Origin: JACVRW01 sp963757815
GTDB taxonomy: Bacteria; Actinomycetota; Thermoleophilia; Solirubrobacterales; Thermoleophilaceae
Length of the DNA stretch: 64,000 bases
Assembly: GCA_963757815.1 (NCBI GenBank)
Contig: CAVWSN010000025.1
Span: 62,001-126,000 of the forward strand
Direction: 5' to 3'
Notes under the pieces: generated by a model
Database searches by the model: none
Told to the model about the DNA's origin: nothing
Seen by the model: the letters and a program-made list of their open reading frames with translations, nothing else
Shown: one piece after another, positions 25,752 through 34,299 of the stretch
Position numbering within the stretch: the stretch's first letter is position 1
How the letters are laid out: every line of letters starts with the position of its first letter
Translations under genes and position numbers: made by a program

Positions 25752-25764
25752 GTGGTCCAGGACG
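25740..25764. terminator. bidirectional hairpin terminator
   Basis: Perfect 10-bp inverted repeat CGTCCTGGAC / GTCCAGGACG with loop TGGTG, at the end of repeat R1 copy 1 and 17 bp from the stop of the minus-strand gene at 25781. It lies between convergent genes and can serve both. Confidence 0.7.
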
Positions 25765-25780
25765 CCACCACGGGGGCGCC

Positions 25781-27085
25781 CTACCCGTCGAGCTCCAGCT
25801 GGACGTCGCCGTTCGCCGTTCTCAGGACGGCATCCAGCTCGTCCAGGTGGCCGCGCACGCGGGCGGCCATTGCCTCGACGATCTCGTAGGCCTTGTCGAT
25901 GCTCGTCTTTGCCCCGGTCAGCTGCTGCTTGACCTTGCGCTCCTCGGCGAGCGCCCCGAGCGCGCGTTCGACCGTGTCGTGCAGCGCGCCGGCGTCGATG
26001 CCGTCGGCGTCCGAGCTCTTCATCAGCACGCGCGCGCGGGCGAGCCTGTAGCCGAGCTCGAGCGCCAGTGTTCCCAACTCGGGGTCGAGAGCGACCACGA
26101 GCTTGTCGCCGTTGTACTCCCGCAGCGGCTCGAGCTTGGCGGGTAGCTCCTCCTCGGTGGGAACGACGAGCAGCGCGAAGTCGGCGCTCCGGTGCGCCAG
26201 CGCATCGTCGAGCTCGGCGATCGCGCCCGGCTTGGAGAGTCGCTTGTCCTTGGCCTCGAAGACGATCCGGCCGCGTGCCGGGCCGTGGGCGGCGTCGATC
26301 GCCACGACCACGTCGCCGACCTTGCCGGTGGCCTCCTTGTGGTCCCCGACCGCCTCGGCGACGTCGCCCTGCCCCAGTGCGATCCGGTCGACTGCGTCCG
26401 CGACCTGCTCCTCGAAGGTCCGGCCCTTGGCCGTCCCCTTCTCGCGCTCCGCCTCGACCTCCTCGAGCTTCTCCTTCTCGAGTCGCAGCGCCTGAAGCTG
26501 CTTCTCGAGCTCGCTCATCTGACGCAGCAGCGCCTGCTGGCTCTCGTGCTGGCGCTCCTCCGCGGCCTTGAGCACCCTGATCGTGCCTTCCTTGAAGTCG
26601 GCCAGCGGATTCGAGCCGTCGGCGGCGGAGAACTGCTTGATCAGGTCCTCGCGCGAGCGCGCCATCGTCTCGGCGACCAGCTCGCGAACCCGGTTCTGCA
26701 CCGAGGCGGACGAGCCGTCCGAGAACAGCTTCTCGAGGTCCTTGGCGAGTTGACCGTTCTCCGGGCCGAACACGCTGTCAACACGCTCACCCAGGAACTC
26801 GGCGACAGCGCGGGCCTTGTCGGTGAACTCGCTGTTCAGCTGGGTGGCCGCGCGCTCGAACTCAGTCTTGACGAACTCGGCGTTGGCCCCGGCCTGCTCT
26901 CGGTCGAGCACGCGGGCGCCGATCTCCACGGCGTCGCGGACGAGCTTGACCGAATCCTCGCCGTTCTGCTCGCGCTCCTTGACGAGCCTGACGGCGCACT
27001 CGTCCTCGACGACCAGGCCGTCGATGGCGACGCGATCTCCGACGACGCGAACATGCGGCGGCCTGAGTGGAGTTGCGGCTTCCAT
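25781..27085 (-). CDS. coiled-coil protein with predicted PD-(D/E)xK-like (DUF2130-like) domain
   Basis: 434 residues from ATG 27085. An N-terminal ~150 residues rich in helices is followed by a strong coiled coil (about 170-216, ERQHESQQALLRQMSELEKQ then LEKEKLEEVEAEREK). The next segment, GRTFEEQVADAV (221-232), KVGDVVVAID (255-264) and GRIVFEAKDK (272-281), has the E, D and E-x-K arrangement of a restriction-endonuclease-like core (E225, D258, E277, K279) and resembles DUF2130. The C-terminus is again helical. It could bind or cut DNA; the nuclease idea is inference. It is divergent from marR, with ~100 bp between starts. Confidence 0.7.
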   Translation of the reverse strand: MEAATPLRPPHVRVVGDRVAIDGLVVEDECAVRLVKEREQNGEDSVKLVRDAVEIGARVLDREQAGANAEFVKTEFERAATQLNSEFTDKARAVAEFLGERVDSVFGPENGQLAKDLEKLFSDGSSASVQNRVRELVAETMARSREDLIKQFSAADGSNPLADFKEGTIRVLKAAEERQHESQQALLRQMSELEKQLQALRLEKEKLEEVEAEREKGTAKGRTFEEQVADAVDRIALGQGDVAEAVGDHKEATGKVGDVVVAIDAAHGPARGRIVFEAKDKRLSKPGAIAELDDALAHRSADFALLVVPTEEELPAKLEPLREYNGDKLVVALDPELGTLALELGYRLARARVLMKSSDADGIDAGALHDTVERALGALAEERKVKQQLTGAKTSIDKAYEIVEAMAARVRGHLDELDAVLRTANGDVQLELDG

Positions 27086-27170
27086 GTCTCTCTGGTCGCA
27101 CCGTAGGGGTCCGACCTGACGGAACGGTCGAAAACCGCCCCCGGGCGTCGACGATTCACTGCTTGCCTGC

Positions 27171-27194
27171 GATACTTGTTTGCGTGCAAGCATC
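27171..27194. promoter_or_regulatory. MarR-type operator overlapping the marR start
   Basis: GATaCTTG-TTTGCGTG-CAAGcATC is a 24-bp near-perfect dyad spanning the GTG start of the MarR gene (27184). MarR regulators bind CTTG/CAAG-type palindromes of this size, commonly to repress their own gene and the adjacent efflux pump, here the MFS gene. Confidence 0.6.
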
Positions 27195-27642
27195 TTCTTC
27201 CACCGAGGTACTGGCCGAGGCCCTCTCCCGCGATCTCGCGACCTTCACGAACCGGCTTCTGCAGGCCGGCCACCGCGATCTCTTCGCGGCGATCGAGAAG
27301 GCCGGTCTCACGATCACCCAGGTCAAGTGCCTCAAGGTGGTCTGCGAGGCCGACGGGGCGCTCTCGCTGGGAGCGATCTCTGACGAGCTCGGCCTCTCCC
27401 TCCCCGCCCTGAGCCGGGCCGTTGAAAACCTCGTCCGGCGCGGTCATGTCAAGCGAGAGGAGGATCCGCGTGACCGGCGCAGCAAGCTCGTGACGGTCAC
27501 CTCGCGCGGGCGCGCCACCTACGAGCAGCTCACCGCGTTGCGGTTGGTGGGGATCAAGAACTTCGTCGCCGGCCTCGAGCCGGCCGAGCAGGAGGCGCTC
27601 GCCGCCGCCGTCGGGCCTGTTGTCAGGAGGCTCGAGCCGTGA
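27184..27642 (+). CDS. MarR family transcriptional regulator
   Basis: 152 residues from GTG 27184. Winged-helix core: ITQVKCLKVVCEADGALSLGAISDELGLSLPALSRAVENLVRRGHVKREEDPRDRRSKLVTVT (~45-105), with the wing DPRDRRS typical of MarR proteins. The stop overlaps the start of the MFS transporter (GTGA), so the two are one operon. MarR proteins release DNA on binding small, often aromatic, ligands; the ligand here is probably also an MFS substrate. A dyad overlaps the start codon. Confidence 0.9.
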   Translation: MQASSSTEVLAEALSRDLATFTNRLLQAGHRDLFAAIEKAGLTITQVKCLKVVCEADGALSLGAISDELGLSLPALSRAVENLVRRGHVKREEDPRDRRSKLVTVTSRGRATYEQLTALRLVGIKNFVAGLEPAEQEALAAAVGPVVRRLEP

Positions 27643-29199
27643 CCCAGCGTATCCGCCTCAACGACGGCAACCGCCGCTGGTGGACGCTCGCGGCCATGTG
27701 CTTCGCGCTGTTCATGATCATGCTCGACAACACGGTCGTGAACGTCGCGCTGCCCTCCATCCAGGAGGACCTCGGCGCCACGCTCTCGGGGCTCGAGTGG
27801 ACGGTCAACGCCTACACGCTGACCTTCGCTGTCCTCCTCGTGACCGGCGGCCGGCTGGGCGACATCTTCGGCCGCCGGCGGATGTTCCTCTTCGGCGTGG
27901 TGGTGTTCGCGCTGTCGAGCGCCGCGATCGGACTCGCGCCCGACGAGGGCTGGCTCGTCGCGGGCCGCGCCGTGCAGGGCATCGGCGCCGCGTTCATGAT
28001 GCCGGCCACGCTGTCGATCATCACGAACGCGTTCCCGCCCGAGGAGCGCGGCAAGGCGATCGGCACCTGGGCGGGCGTGTCGGCGCTGGCGCTCGCGATC
28101 GGGCCTGTGGTCGGCGGCGCGCTCGCGGAGTACGTGTCCTGGCGGGCGATCTTCTTCCTCAACCTGCCGGTGGCGGTGGGCGCCGTCGCGGTCACGCTGT
28201 TCGCCACCCACGAGTCGCGCGACGAGACGACCGAGCACCACGTGGACTTCCCCGGCATCCTGGCGCTCTCCGCCGGGCTGACGGCGCTCGTGCTCGCCCT
28301 CGTCGAGGGCAACTCGTGGGGTTGGGGGTCTCCGGAGATCGTGGCCCTGCTCGTCTTCTCCGTGCATCGCGCTGGTCGCCTTCGCGCTGCTCGAGCCGCG
28401 GGTGCGCGAGCCGATGGTCGACTTCAGGTTCTTCCGCTCGGGGACTTTCTTGGGTGCGAATGCGATCGCCTTCATCGTCACGTTCGCGATGCTGTCCACC
28501 TTCTTCTTCATCGCGCTCTACATGCAGAACATCCTCGGCTACTCCGCCGTGGAGGCCGGGGTGCGTTTCCTGCCGGCGACGTTCATGATCATCCTGATCG
28601 CGCCGCTCGCGGGCCGGCTGACCGACAGGGTCGGGCCGCGGCCGCTGATGGTGACCGGCCTGGCGCTCACCACGCTCTCGCTGTTCCTGCAGACCCGCAT
28701 CGACGTGGATAGCGGCTATGGGGTGCTGCTGCCCGCCTTCATCCTCCTGGGCGTCGGGATGGCTCTTGTCATGTCGCCGATGTCGACCGCTGCGATGAAC
28801 GCGGTGAGCCCGGACAAGGCCGGCGTGGCCTCGGGCATCCTGTCGATGAGCCGGATGGTCGGCGGTACGTTCGGCGTCGCGGCGATCGGGGCGCTCTTCC
28901 AGCACCTCGCCAGGAACGACCTCGAGCAGAGCCTCGCCGGCACGGGTGTGACCGCCGCCGCGCGTGAGCGCGTAGTCGAGAACCTGGGGTCGGGAGCCAA
29001 CGGCGGCCTGCCTCCGCAGGTCGCCGAGGCCGCGAACAACGCGTTCATCCACGCGCTGTCGACCGGGATGTGGCTGGCGGCGGGAATAACCGCGCTGGGT
29101 GTCGTGATCGCGTTCCTGACGATCGCGCCCAAGCGCGAGCGCCGGCCGGATCCGGCGAGGCAGCCGGACGCGGCAGCCGAGGCATCGGTGCCGGGCTAG
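27639..29199 (+). pseudogene. EmrB/QacA-type drug:H+ antiporter (14 helices), one frameshift
   Basis: About 519 residues when restored. The first frame shows MIMLDNTVVNVALPSI (motif D1 of DHA2 pumps), GGRLGDIFGRRRMF (motif A) and GRAVQGIGAAFMMPATLSII (motif B/C), then loses sense after ALLVFS. Dropping one G (TCTCC-G-TGCATC, ~28357) gives CIALVAFALLEPRVREPMVDFRFF and the rest in the +1 frame: NAIAFIVTFAML, LAGRLTDRVGPRPLM and AGVASGILSMSRMVGGTFG. It extrudes drugs or metabolites by proton exchange and is coupled to marR by GTGA. The frameshift is probably a sequencing error. Confidence 0.85.
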
Positions 29200-29585
29200 A
29201 CGGAGGCTACGGCCAGCGGCGGGGCCGCCGCTGGTCGGGGCAGAAGCGACCGAGCGGCTTCCTGACCCGGCCGAGCAGGCGGTTCACCGCTGTGACGAGC
29301 GCGTGTGAGCTCGAGCCTCCTGTGCCCCCTGCCCAACCAACGAGTGGCCGGCAGGTACTCGAGCACCCGGAGTCCCCGCCGGCCCGTGCATCCGCCGGAT
29401 TGGAGCGGTCACCTACTTCCTGCTGGCCGTGGCCGCCCATGTTCGCGCCGACGACACCAGGCACCTGCCCACGCCGCTCGTGATCGAGGTGGTGGCGGCG
29501 GCTGCCCTGGCGCTGCGCGTGGCGACCCTGTAGCGCCGGTAACCTCCCGCTCCCCTGGGATAGACAGCGGAGGGTTTGAGACCGA
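29200..29585. other. 386-bp intergenic region with a gene remnant
   Basis: Between the MFS gene and ccr. The first ~190 bp show no supportable gene on either strand. The second part holds the DoxX-like remnant described separately (29396-29533). The last 50 bp contain the ccr leader with a weak GGAGGG site at 29569-29574, 11 bp before the start. Confidence 0.5.
29396..29533 (+). pseudogene. C-terminal remnant of a DoxX-like membrane protein
   Basis: One frame ending at TAG 29531-29533 reads IGAVTYFLLAVAAHVRADD, HLPTPLVIEVV and ALALRVATL, which is the last helix pair of small DoxX-like membrane proteins (IGAxxYFxxAVxxHxRAxD). No upstream helices or start are found in any frame over the preceding 190 bp, so the gene is truncated or heavily damaged. 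Function of an intact relative is unknown. Confidence 0.4.
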
Positions 29586-30842
29586 ATGGCCGTCGATGTG
29601 AGCAAGGTGTCCGAGCTGGACGTGGAACCCGGCACGCTGCCGGAGACCATGGCCGCCTGGGTGATCCGCGAGGAGCGCTTCGGCGAGCCGCGCGACGCCT
29701 TCCAGCTCGAGGAGATCGAGGTGCCCGAGCCGGGCGCGTTCGAGGTGATCGTGCGCGTGATGGCGGCGGGCGTCAACTACAACAACGTCTGGGCCGCGCT
29801 CGGCAAGCCGGTCTCGGTGATGCGCTACGGGGACCATCCCGAGTGGGGCCACCACATCGGCGGCTCGGACGCCTCGGGCGTCGTCTGGAAGGTCGGCCCA
29901 GGCGTCACGCGCTGGAAGCCGGGCGACGAGGTCGTGGTCCACTGCAACATGGCCTCGTACGAGGACCCAGAGGTCCACGGGCTCGACCCGCTCGCGGCGC
30001 CGTCCCAGATGATCTGGGGCTACGAGACCACCTGGGGCTCGTTCGCTCAGTTCACGAAGGTGCAGGCGCAGCAGCTCCTGCCCAAGCCGAGGGGGCTCAC
30101 CTGGGACGAGTCCGCCTCCTACGGGCTCGTCTACTTCACGGCCTACCGGATGCTGATCACGCGCTGCGACCTCCAGGCCGGCGACCGCGTGCTGATCTGG
30201 GGCGCCGCCGGCGGTCTCGGAGTGTTCGCCACCCAGATCTGCGCAATGGCGGGCGCCCACGCCGTGGGGGTCGTGTCGAGCCCGCAGAAGGGCGAGCTCG
30301 TGAAGCAGCTGGGAGCGGTCGACTACATCGACCGCAACGAGTTCGCGGGCATGATGCGCAAGGGCGGCGAGACGCCCGAGGAGGAGAAGGAGCGCTTCGG
30401 CGTCTCACGCGAGTTCTCAAAGCGCGTCAAGGAGATCCTCGGCGACCAGCCCGACATCGTGTTCGAGCACGTCGGCAAGGCGACCTTCCCGACCTCGGTG
30501 TTTACCGTCAAGCCGTTCGGCAAGGTCGTGATCTGCGCCGGCACCACCGGCTTCGATCTCGACTTCGACGTGCGCTACCTCTGGATGCGCCAGAAGGAGA
30601 TCCTGGGCTCGCACTTCGCCAACGCCTACGAGTGCAACAAGGCGAACCAGCTGATCGACACGGGCCAGATCCGGCCGGTGCTCTGGAAGACGCTCGGCTT
30701 CGACGGCGTGCCGGAAGCCCACCAGTTGATGAGGGACAACCAGCACTTCGGGAAGATCGCCATCCTGGTAGGCGCCGAGAAGGGCGAGGGCGCGACCGAG
30801 GAGGGCCATCCCGGTGCCATCCACGCGGAGGTTGGAGCATGA
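29586..30842 (+). CDS. ccr: crotonyl-CoA carboxylase/reductase
   Basis: 418 residues, matching the CCR branch of the MDR superfamily and not plain quinone reductases. Diagnostic stretches: VRVMAAGVNYNNVWAALG, GDHPEWGHHIGGSDASGVVWKVG, WGYETTWGSFAQFTKVQ, the NADP Rossmann GAAGGLGVFATQI, and KEILGSHFANAYECNKANQLI. CCR reductively carboxylates crotonyl-CoA with CO2 and NADPH to (2S)-ethylmalonyl-CoA, the key step of the ethylmalonyl-CoA pathway and a source of ethylmalonyl extender units. The mutase and meaB 1.5-5 kb downstream support the former. Overlaps the next gene by ATGA. Confidence 0.93.
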   Translation: MAVDVSKVSELDVEPGTLPETMAAWVIREERFGEPRDAFQLEEIEVPEPGAFEVIVRVMAAGVNYNNVWAALGKPVSVMRYGDHPEWGHHIGGSDASGVVWKVGPGVTRWKPGDEVVVHCNMASYEDPEVHGLDPLAAPSQMIWGYETTWGSFAQFTKVQAQQLLPKPRGLTWDESASYGLVYFTAYRMLITRCDLQAGDRVLIWGAAGGLGVFATQICAMAGAHAVGVVSSPQKGELVKQLGAVDYIDRNEFAGMMRKGGETPEEEKERFGVSREFSKRVKEILGDQPDIVFEHVGKATFPTSVFTVKPFGKVVICAGTTGFDLDFDVRYLWMRQKEILGSHFANAYECNKANQLIDTGQIRPVLWKTLGFDGVPEAHQLMRDNQHFGKIAILVGAEKGEGATEEGHPGAIHAEVGA

Positions 30843-31189
30843 TCGAGGTACAGATCCGCTGGCCGATCAACCCCTTCCGGGGCGACAAGTTCGCCGCCGG
30901 TTGGCTCCCCGCGGCGGAGGCGGTGCTGGACTTCGGCGCCACCAGGTGGTCGTTCACGCGCAACCTCGACGGGCGCCTCGACTTCGTGCAGACGGCGCGG
31001 TTCCCCTCGAAGACGCACTTCGAGCGCTACTGGTACTCGGAGGAGCTCGCGACGAAGCGGATCGAGCTGTCCGGCTGCTACCAGGTGCCGATCCTGCCGA
31101 CCTTCTGGGAGGTCGTGGGCGAGGGCGAGGCGGTTGACCCCGCACCGCTCGAGCGCGAGCCTAGCCCTGCTCCAGTGGCGCCATCGTGA
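30839..31189 (+). CDS. small protein coupled to ccr, unknown
   Basis: 116 residues from ATG 30839, overlapping the ccr stop (ATGA). It has IEVQIRWPINPFRGDKFAAGWLPAAEAVLDFGATRWSFTRNLDGRLDFVQTARFPSKTHFERYWYSEELATKR, which looks like a small alpha+beta fold of the dimeric ferredoxin-like (ABM/NIPSNAP) kind, then a Pro-rich tail. No catalytic motif is visible. Coupling to ccr suggests a helper or a role in the same pathway. The last 29 bp overlap the 3' end of clpS on the other strand. Confidence 0.6.
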   Translation: MIEVQIRWPINPFRGDKFAAGWLPAAEAVLDFGATRWSFTRNLDGRLDFVQTARFPSKTHFERYWYSEELATKRIELSGCYQVPILPTFWEVVGEGEAVDPAPLEREPSPAPVAPS

Positions 31190-31448
31190 GGCCCGCCTCC
31201 TTGAGCAGCTCCCAGTAGTGCTCGGCGGGCTCGCGCGCGCCCGTCCAGACGATCGCCTGGCCCTTGTTGTGGATCGTGTTGGCCATCGCCATGCCCTTGT
31301 CGTAGCTGACGCCGGGGAGGGTCGAGGAGAGCGCGAACGCCACGCCCTCGAAGGTGTTGTGGTTGTCGTTCAGCACGATCACGCGCCAGTTGTCGTCGAG
31401 CCCGCTGCCGGGCTCCTGCACGCGCGGAAGCTCGATCGTGCCGGTCAT
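31161..31448 (-). CDS. clpS: ATP-dependent Clp protease adaptor ClpS
   Basis: 95 residues. The ClpS fold is clear: WRVIVLNDNHNTFEGVAFALSSTL (LNDNHNT binds the N-degron), AMANTIHNKGQAIVWTGAREPAEHYWELLKEAGLTMAPLE (H-x-x-G and E-x-A-E-x-x-x-x-L-L). ClpS delivers N-end-rule substrates to ClpAP/ClpCP. Its ATG overlaps the stop of the upstream MBL gene (ATGA), an operon not usually seen for clpS, which more often precedes clpA or a cysteine-protease gene. 3' end overlaps the ccr-coupled gene. Confidence 0.93.
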   Translation of the reverse strand: MTGTIELPRVQEPGSGLDDNWRVIVLNDNHNTFEGVAFALSSTLPGVSYDKGMAMANTIHNKGQAIVWTGAREPAEHYWELLKEAGLTMAPLEQG

Positions 31449-32284
31449 CCGGCCTCGGCCCGCTTTCGCCAGTAGCGCTCGAGGCCCTGGTAGAGCTGGT
31501 CCGGCGGTGCGGCCTGCTCGTAGGACTCGATCGCCGCTCGATCCGAGACAACCTCGGACAGCTCGTCCTCCAGCCTCGCGATGAAGCGCTCCTCGCCGTC
31601 GACGCGGGCGGAGTCGGCCGCGGCCGTTAGCGCGCAGCGGATCCGGTGCAGCTGCTCCGCAACGTCGGTCACCTGGCCGAAATGCGTGAGGCAGAGCGAC
31701 TGCGGATTCCAGGCGGCGACGGTGTGCAGCGAGTCGAGCCAGGCCTCGAGGTCGATGTCCGGCGGCACTGTGGGCGCGAGCGTGTGCTCGTAGGGCGGGA
31801 TCCGGACGCCCGCCATGTCGCCGACGTAGACATCACCCATGTCCTCGTGGAGGTAGCAAACGTGGTGCGAAGCGTGTCCCGGCGTGTAGGCCACGCGGAA
31901 CCCCTCGACCGTCTCGCCACCGCGAAGCGCGTGCACCCGCTCCTGGGGCACCGGCGCGACCTCGCCCCACAGCTCCTCCATGTCGTCGCCGTACAGTTGG
32001 GTGGCGCTCGCGAGCAGCTTCGAGGGGTCGATCAGGTGCGGAGCGCCGCGCTCGTGCACGTAGACCTGCAGGTTCCGATAGCGGCGGCAGAGCACGCCCG
32101 TCGCCCCCGCGTGGTCGAGATGGATGTGGGTGAGGAGGAGCGCGCGCGGCTCCACCGGCCCCAGCCTGTCGATCAGCGTGTCGACGCAGGAGGCCGGCCC
32201 CGGGTCGACAACCAGGCCGTCGATCTCGAAGGCGCAGATCACCCGGTCGCGCCCCAGGTGCATGACGTCGATCGCGCGGCTCAC
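31445..32284 (-). CDS. MBL-fold metallo-hydrolase
   Basis: 279 residues from GTG 32284 (TTG 32302 is also in frame). The zinc motif H-x-H-x-D-H reads HIHLDHAGATG (~58-68); further ligands appear in PGHASHHVCYL (~132) and VGDMAGVRIPP (~152). The C-terminal region SLCLTHFGQV gives the last His. Similar to glyoxalase-II-type or the uncharacterised hydrolases that act on thioesters or lactones. It is divergent from the mutase gene with only 26 bp between starts and cotranscribed with clpS. The thioester-rich setting fits a thiolesterase role, but this is inference. Confidence 0.85.
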   Translation of the reverse strand: MSRAIDVMHLGRDRVICAFEIDGLVVDPGPASCVDTLIDRLGPVEPRALLLTHIHLDHAGATGVLCRRYRNLQVYVHERGAPHLIDPSKLLASATQLYGDDMEELWGEVAPVPQERVHALRGGETVEGFRVAYTPGHASHHVCYLHEDMGDVYVGDMAGVRIPPYEHTLAPTVPPDIDLEAWLDSLHTVAAWNPQSLCLTHFGQVTDVAEQLHRIRCALTAAADSARVDGEERFIARLEDELSEVVSDRAAIESYEQAAPPDQLYQGLERYWRKRAEAG

Positions 32285-32310
32285 CGGGAAGCGACCATAC
32301 AATCATCGGA

Positions 32311-34298
32311 GTGAGCGAACACCGCCTGCCCGAGCGTGACACCCCCTGGGTGATGCGCACATACGCCGGTCATTCGACCGCGAAGGAGTCGAACGAGCTC
32401 TACCGCCGCAACCTCGCGAAGGGCCAGACGGGCCTGTCGGTGGCATTCGACCTCCCCACCCAGACGGGTTACGACCCTGACCACGAGCTCGCCCGCGGCG
32501 AGGTCGGAAAGGTCGGGGTCTCGATCGCCCACAAGGGGGACATGCACACGCTGCTCGATGGGATCCCGCTCGACGAGATGAACACGTCGATGACGATCAA
32601 CGCCACTGCGGCGTGGCTGCTCGCGCTCTACATGACGGTGGCCGAGGAGAACAGCGTCGACCGGCACTCGCTCCAGGGCACCACCCAGAACGACATCATC
32701 AAGGAGTTCCTCTCGCGCGGCACGTACGCGTTCCCGCCCGAGCCGTCGATGAGGCTGATCGCGGACATGATCGCCTTCACGGTCGACGAGGTGCCGCGGT
32801 GGAACCCGATCAACATCTGCTCCTACCACCTGCAGGAGGCAGGCGCGACGCCGGTGCAGGAGATCGCGTACTCGCTCTCGACCGCCCAGGCCGTGCTCGA
32901 CCGGGTGCGCCGGCGGGTCCCGGACGACACCTTCCCGCGCGTGTTCGGGCGCATCTCGTTCTTCGTCAACGCCGGCATCCGCTTCGTCGAGGAGCACGCC
33001 AAGCTGCGCGCGATGGGGCGGCTCTGGGAGGAGATCGGCCGCGAGCGCTACGGGGTGGACGACGAGCGCCTGCTGCGCTTCCGCTACGGCGTGCAGGTCA
33101 ACTCGCTCGGGCTCACCGAGTCGCAGCCGGAGAACAACATCATCCGGATCGTGCTCGAGGCGCTCGCGGTGACGATGGGCCGCGAGGCGCGCGCCCGCGC
33201 GCTTCAGCTGCCCGCGTGGAACGAGGCGCTCGGCCTGCCGCGGCCGTGGGACCAGCAGTGGTCGCTGCGGATCCAGCAGATCCTCGCCTACGAGACCGAC
33301 CTGCTCGAGTACCCCGACATCTTCAACGGTTCGAAGGTGATGGACGGGCTCGTCGACGAGCTGACCGAGGGCGCGCGCGAGGAGATGGCGATCGTTGCCG
33401 AGCGCGGCGGCGCCGTCGAGGCCGTGCCCTACATGAAGACGCAGCTCGTCGAGTCGCACCGCGAGCGGGTGCGCAGGATCGAGACGGGCGAGCTCAAGGT
33501 CGTCGGCCAGAACGTCTACACGGAGGCCGAGCCCTCGCCGCTCCAGGACGGCGAGGACGGCGGCATCCTGCGAGTGGACCCGGCGATGGAGCGGGCGCCG
33601 TCGAGGCCGTGCGTGCCTGGCGCTCGGGTCGCGACCAGGCCGCCGTGGATGCCGCTCTCGACGAGCTGAGGGCCGCCGCCGCGGACCCGGAGACCAACGT
33701 GATGCCGGCGACGCTCGCGGCCGCGCGGGCGGGCGCCACGACCGGCGAGTGGGCCGCGACGCTGCGCGAGACATTCGGCGAGTACCGCGCCCCCACCGGC
33801 GTCGGCGACGCCGCGGCGCCTGCGTCCGACGACGCGCTGCGCGAGCTGCGCGACCGCGTCGAGCGAGTGTCCGAGGCGCTCGGGCGGCGCATCAAGATCC
33901 TCGTCGGCAAGCCCGGGCTCGACGGCCACTCGAACGGCGCCGAGCAGATCGCGGTGCGGGCGCGCGACGCCGGCATGGACGTGGTCTACGAGGGCATCCG
34001 GCTCACGCCGGCGCGGATCGCGAGGACCGCGGTCGACGAGGGTGTGCACGTGGTCGGGCTGTCGATCCTGTCCGGCTCGCACGCGGAGCTGATCCCGAGC
34101 GTGCTGAGCGAGCTCGAGCAGGCCGGCGCGAACGTGCCGGTGGTGGTGGGCGGCATCATCCCGCCGGCGGACGAGGCGGCGCTGCTCGACGCGGGGGTCG
34201 CGCGGGTCTACACCCCCAAGGACTTCGAGGTCAGCCGCATCATGGGCGACATCGTCGATCTCGTGGTCGAGCACCACGGGGTCAGCGCCGCTGCCTGA
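32311..34298 (+). pseudogene. ecm: ethylmalonyl-CoA mutase (MeaA-type B12 mutase), one frameshift
   Basis: About 662 residues when restored, the length of Ecm/MeaA and shorter than the ~730-residue methylmalonyl-CoA mutases. The start RTYAGHSTAKESNELYRRNLAKGQTG and the barrel AFDLPTQTGYDPDH, MNTSMTINATAAWLLALY and QGTTQNDIIKEF match MeaA. After DPAMERA the frame changes; one missing base near 33599 (GCGGGC_GCCGTC) continues AVEAVRAWRSGRDQ. The B12 domain follows with LDGHSNGAEQ (D-x-H-x-x-G) and GIIPPADEAAL. It converts (2R)-ethylmalonyl-CoA to methylsuccinyl-CoA. The closest alternative is a methylmalonyl-CoA mutase. Confidence 0.87.
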
Positions 34299-34299
34299 G

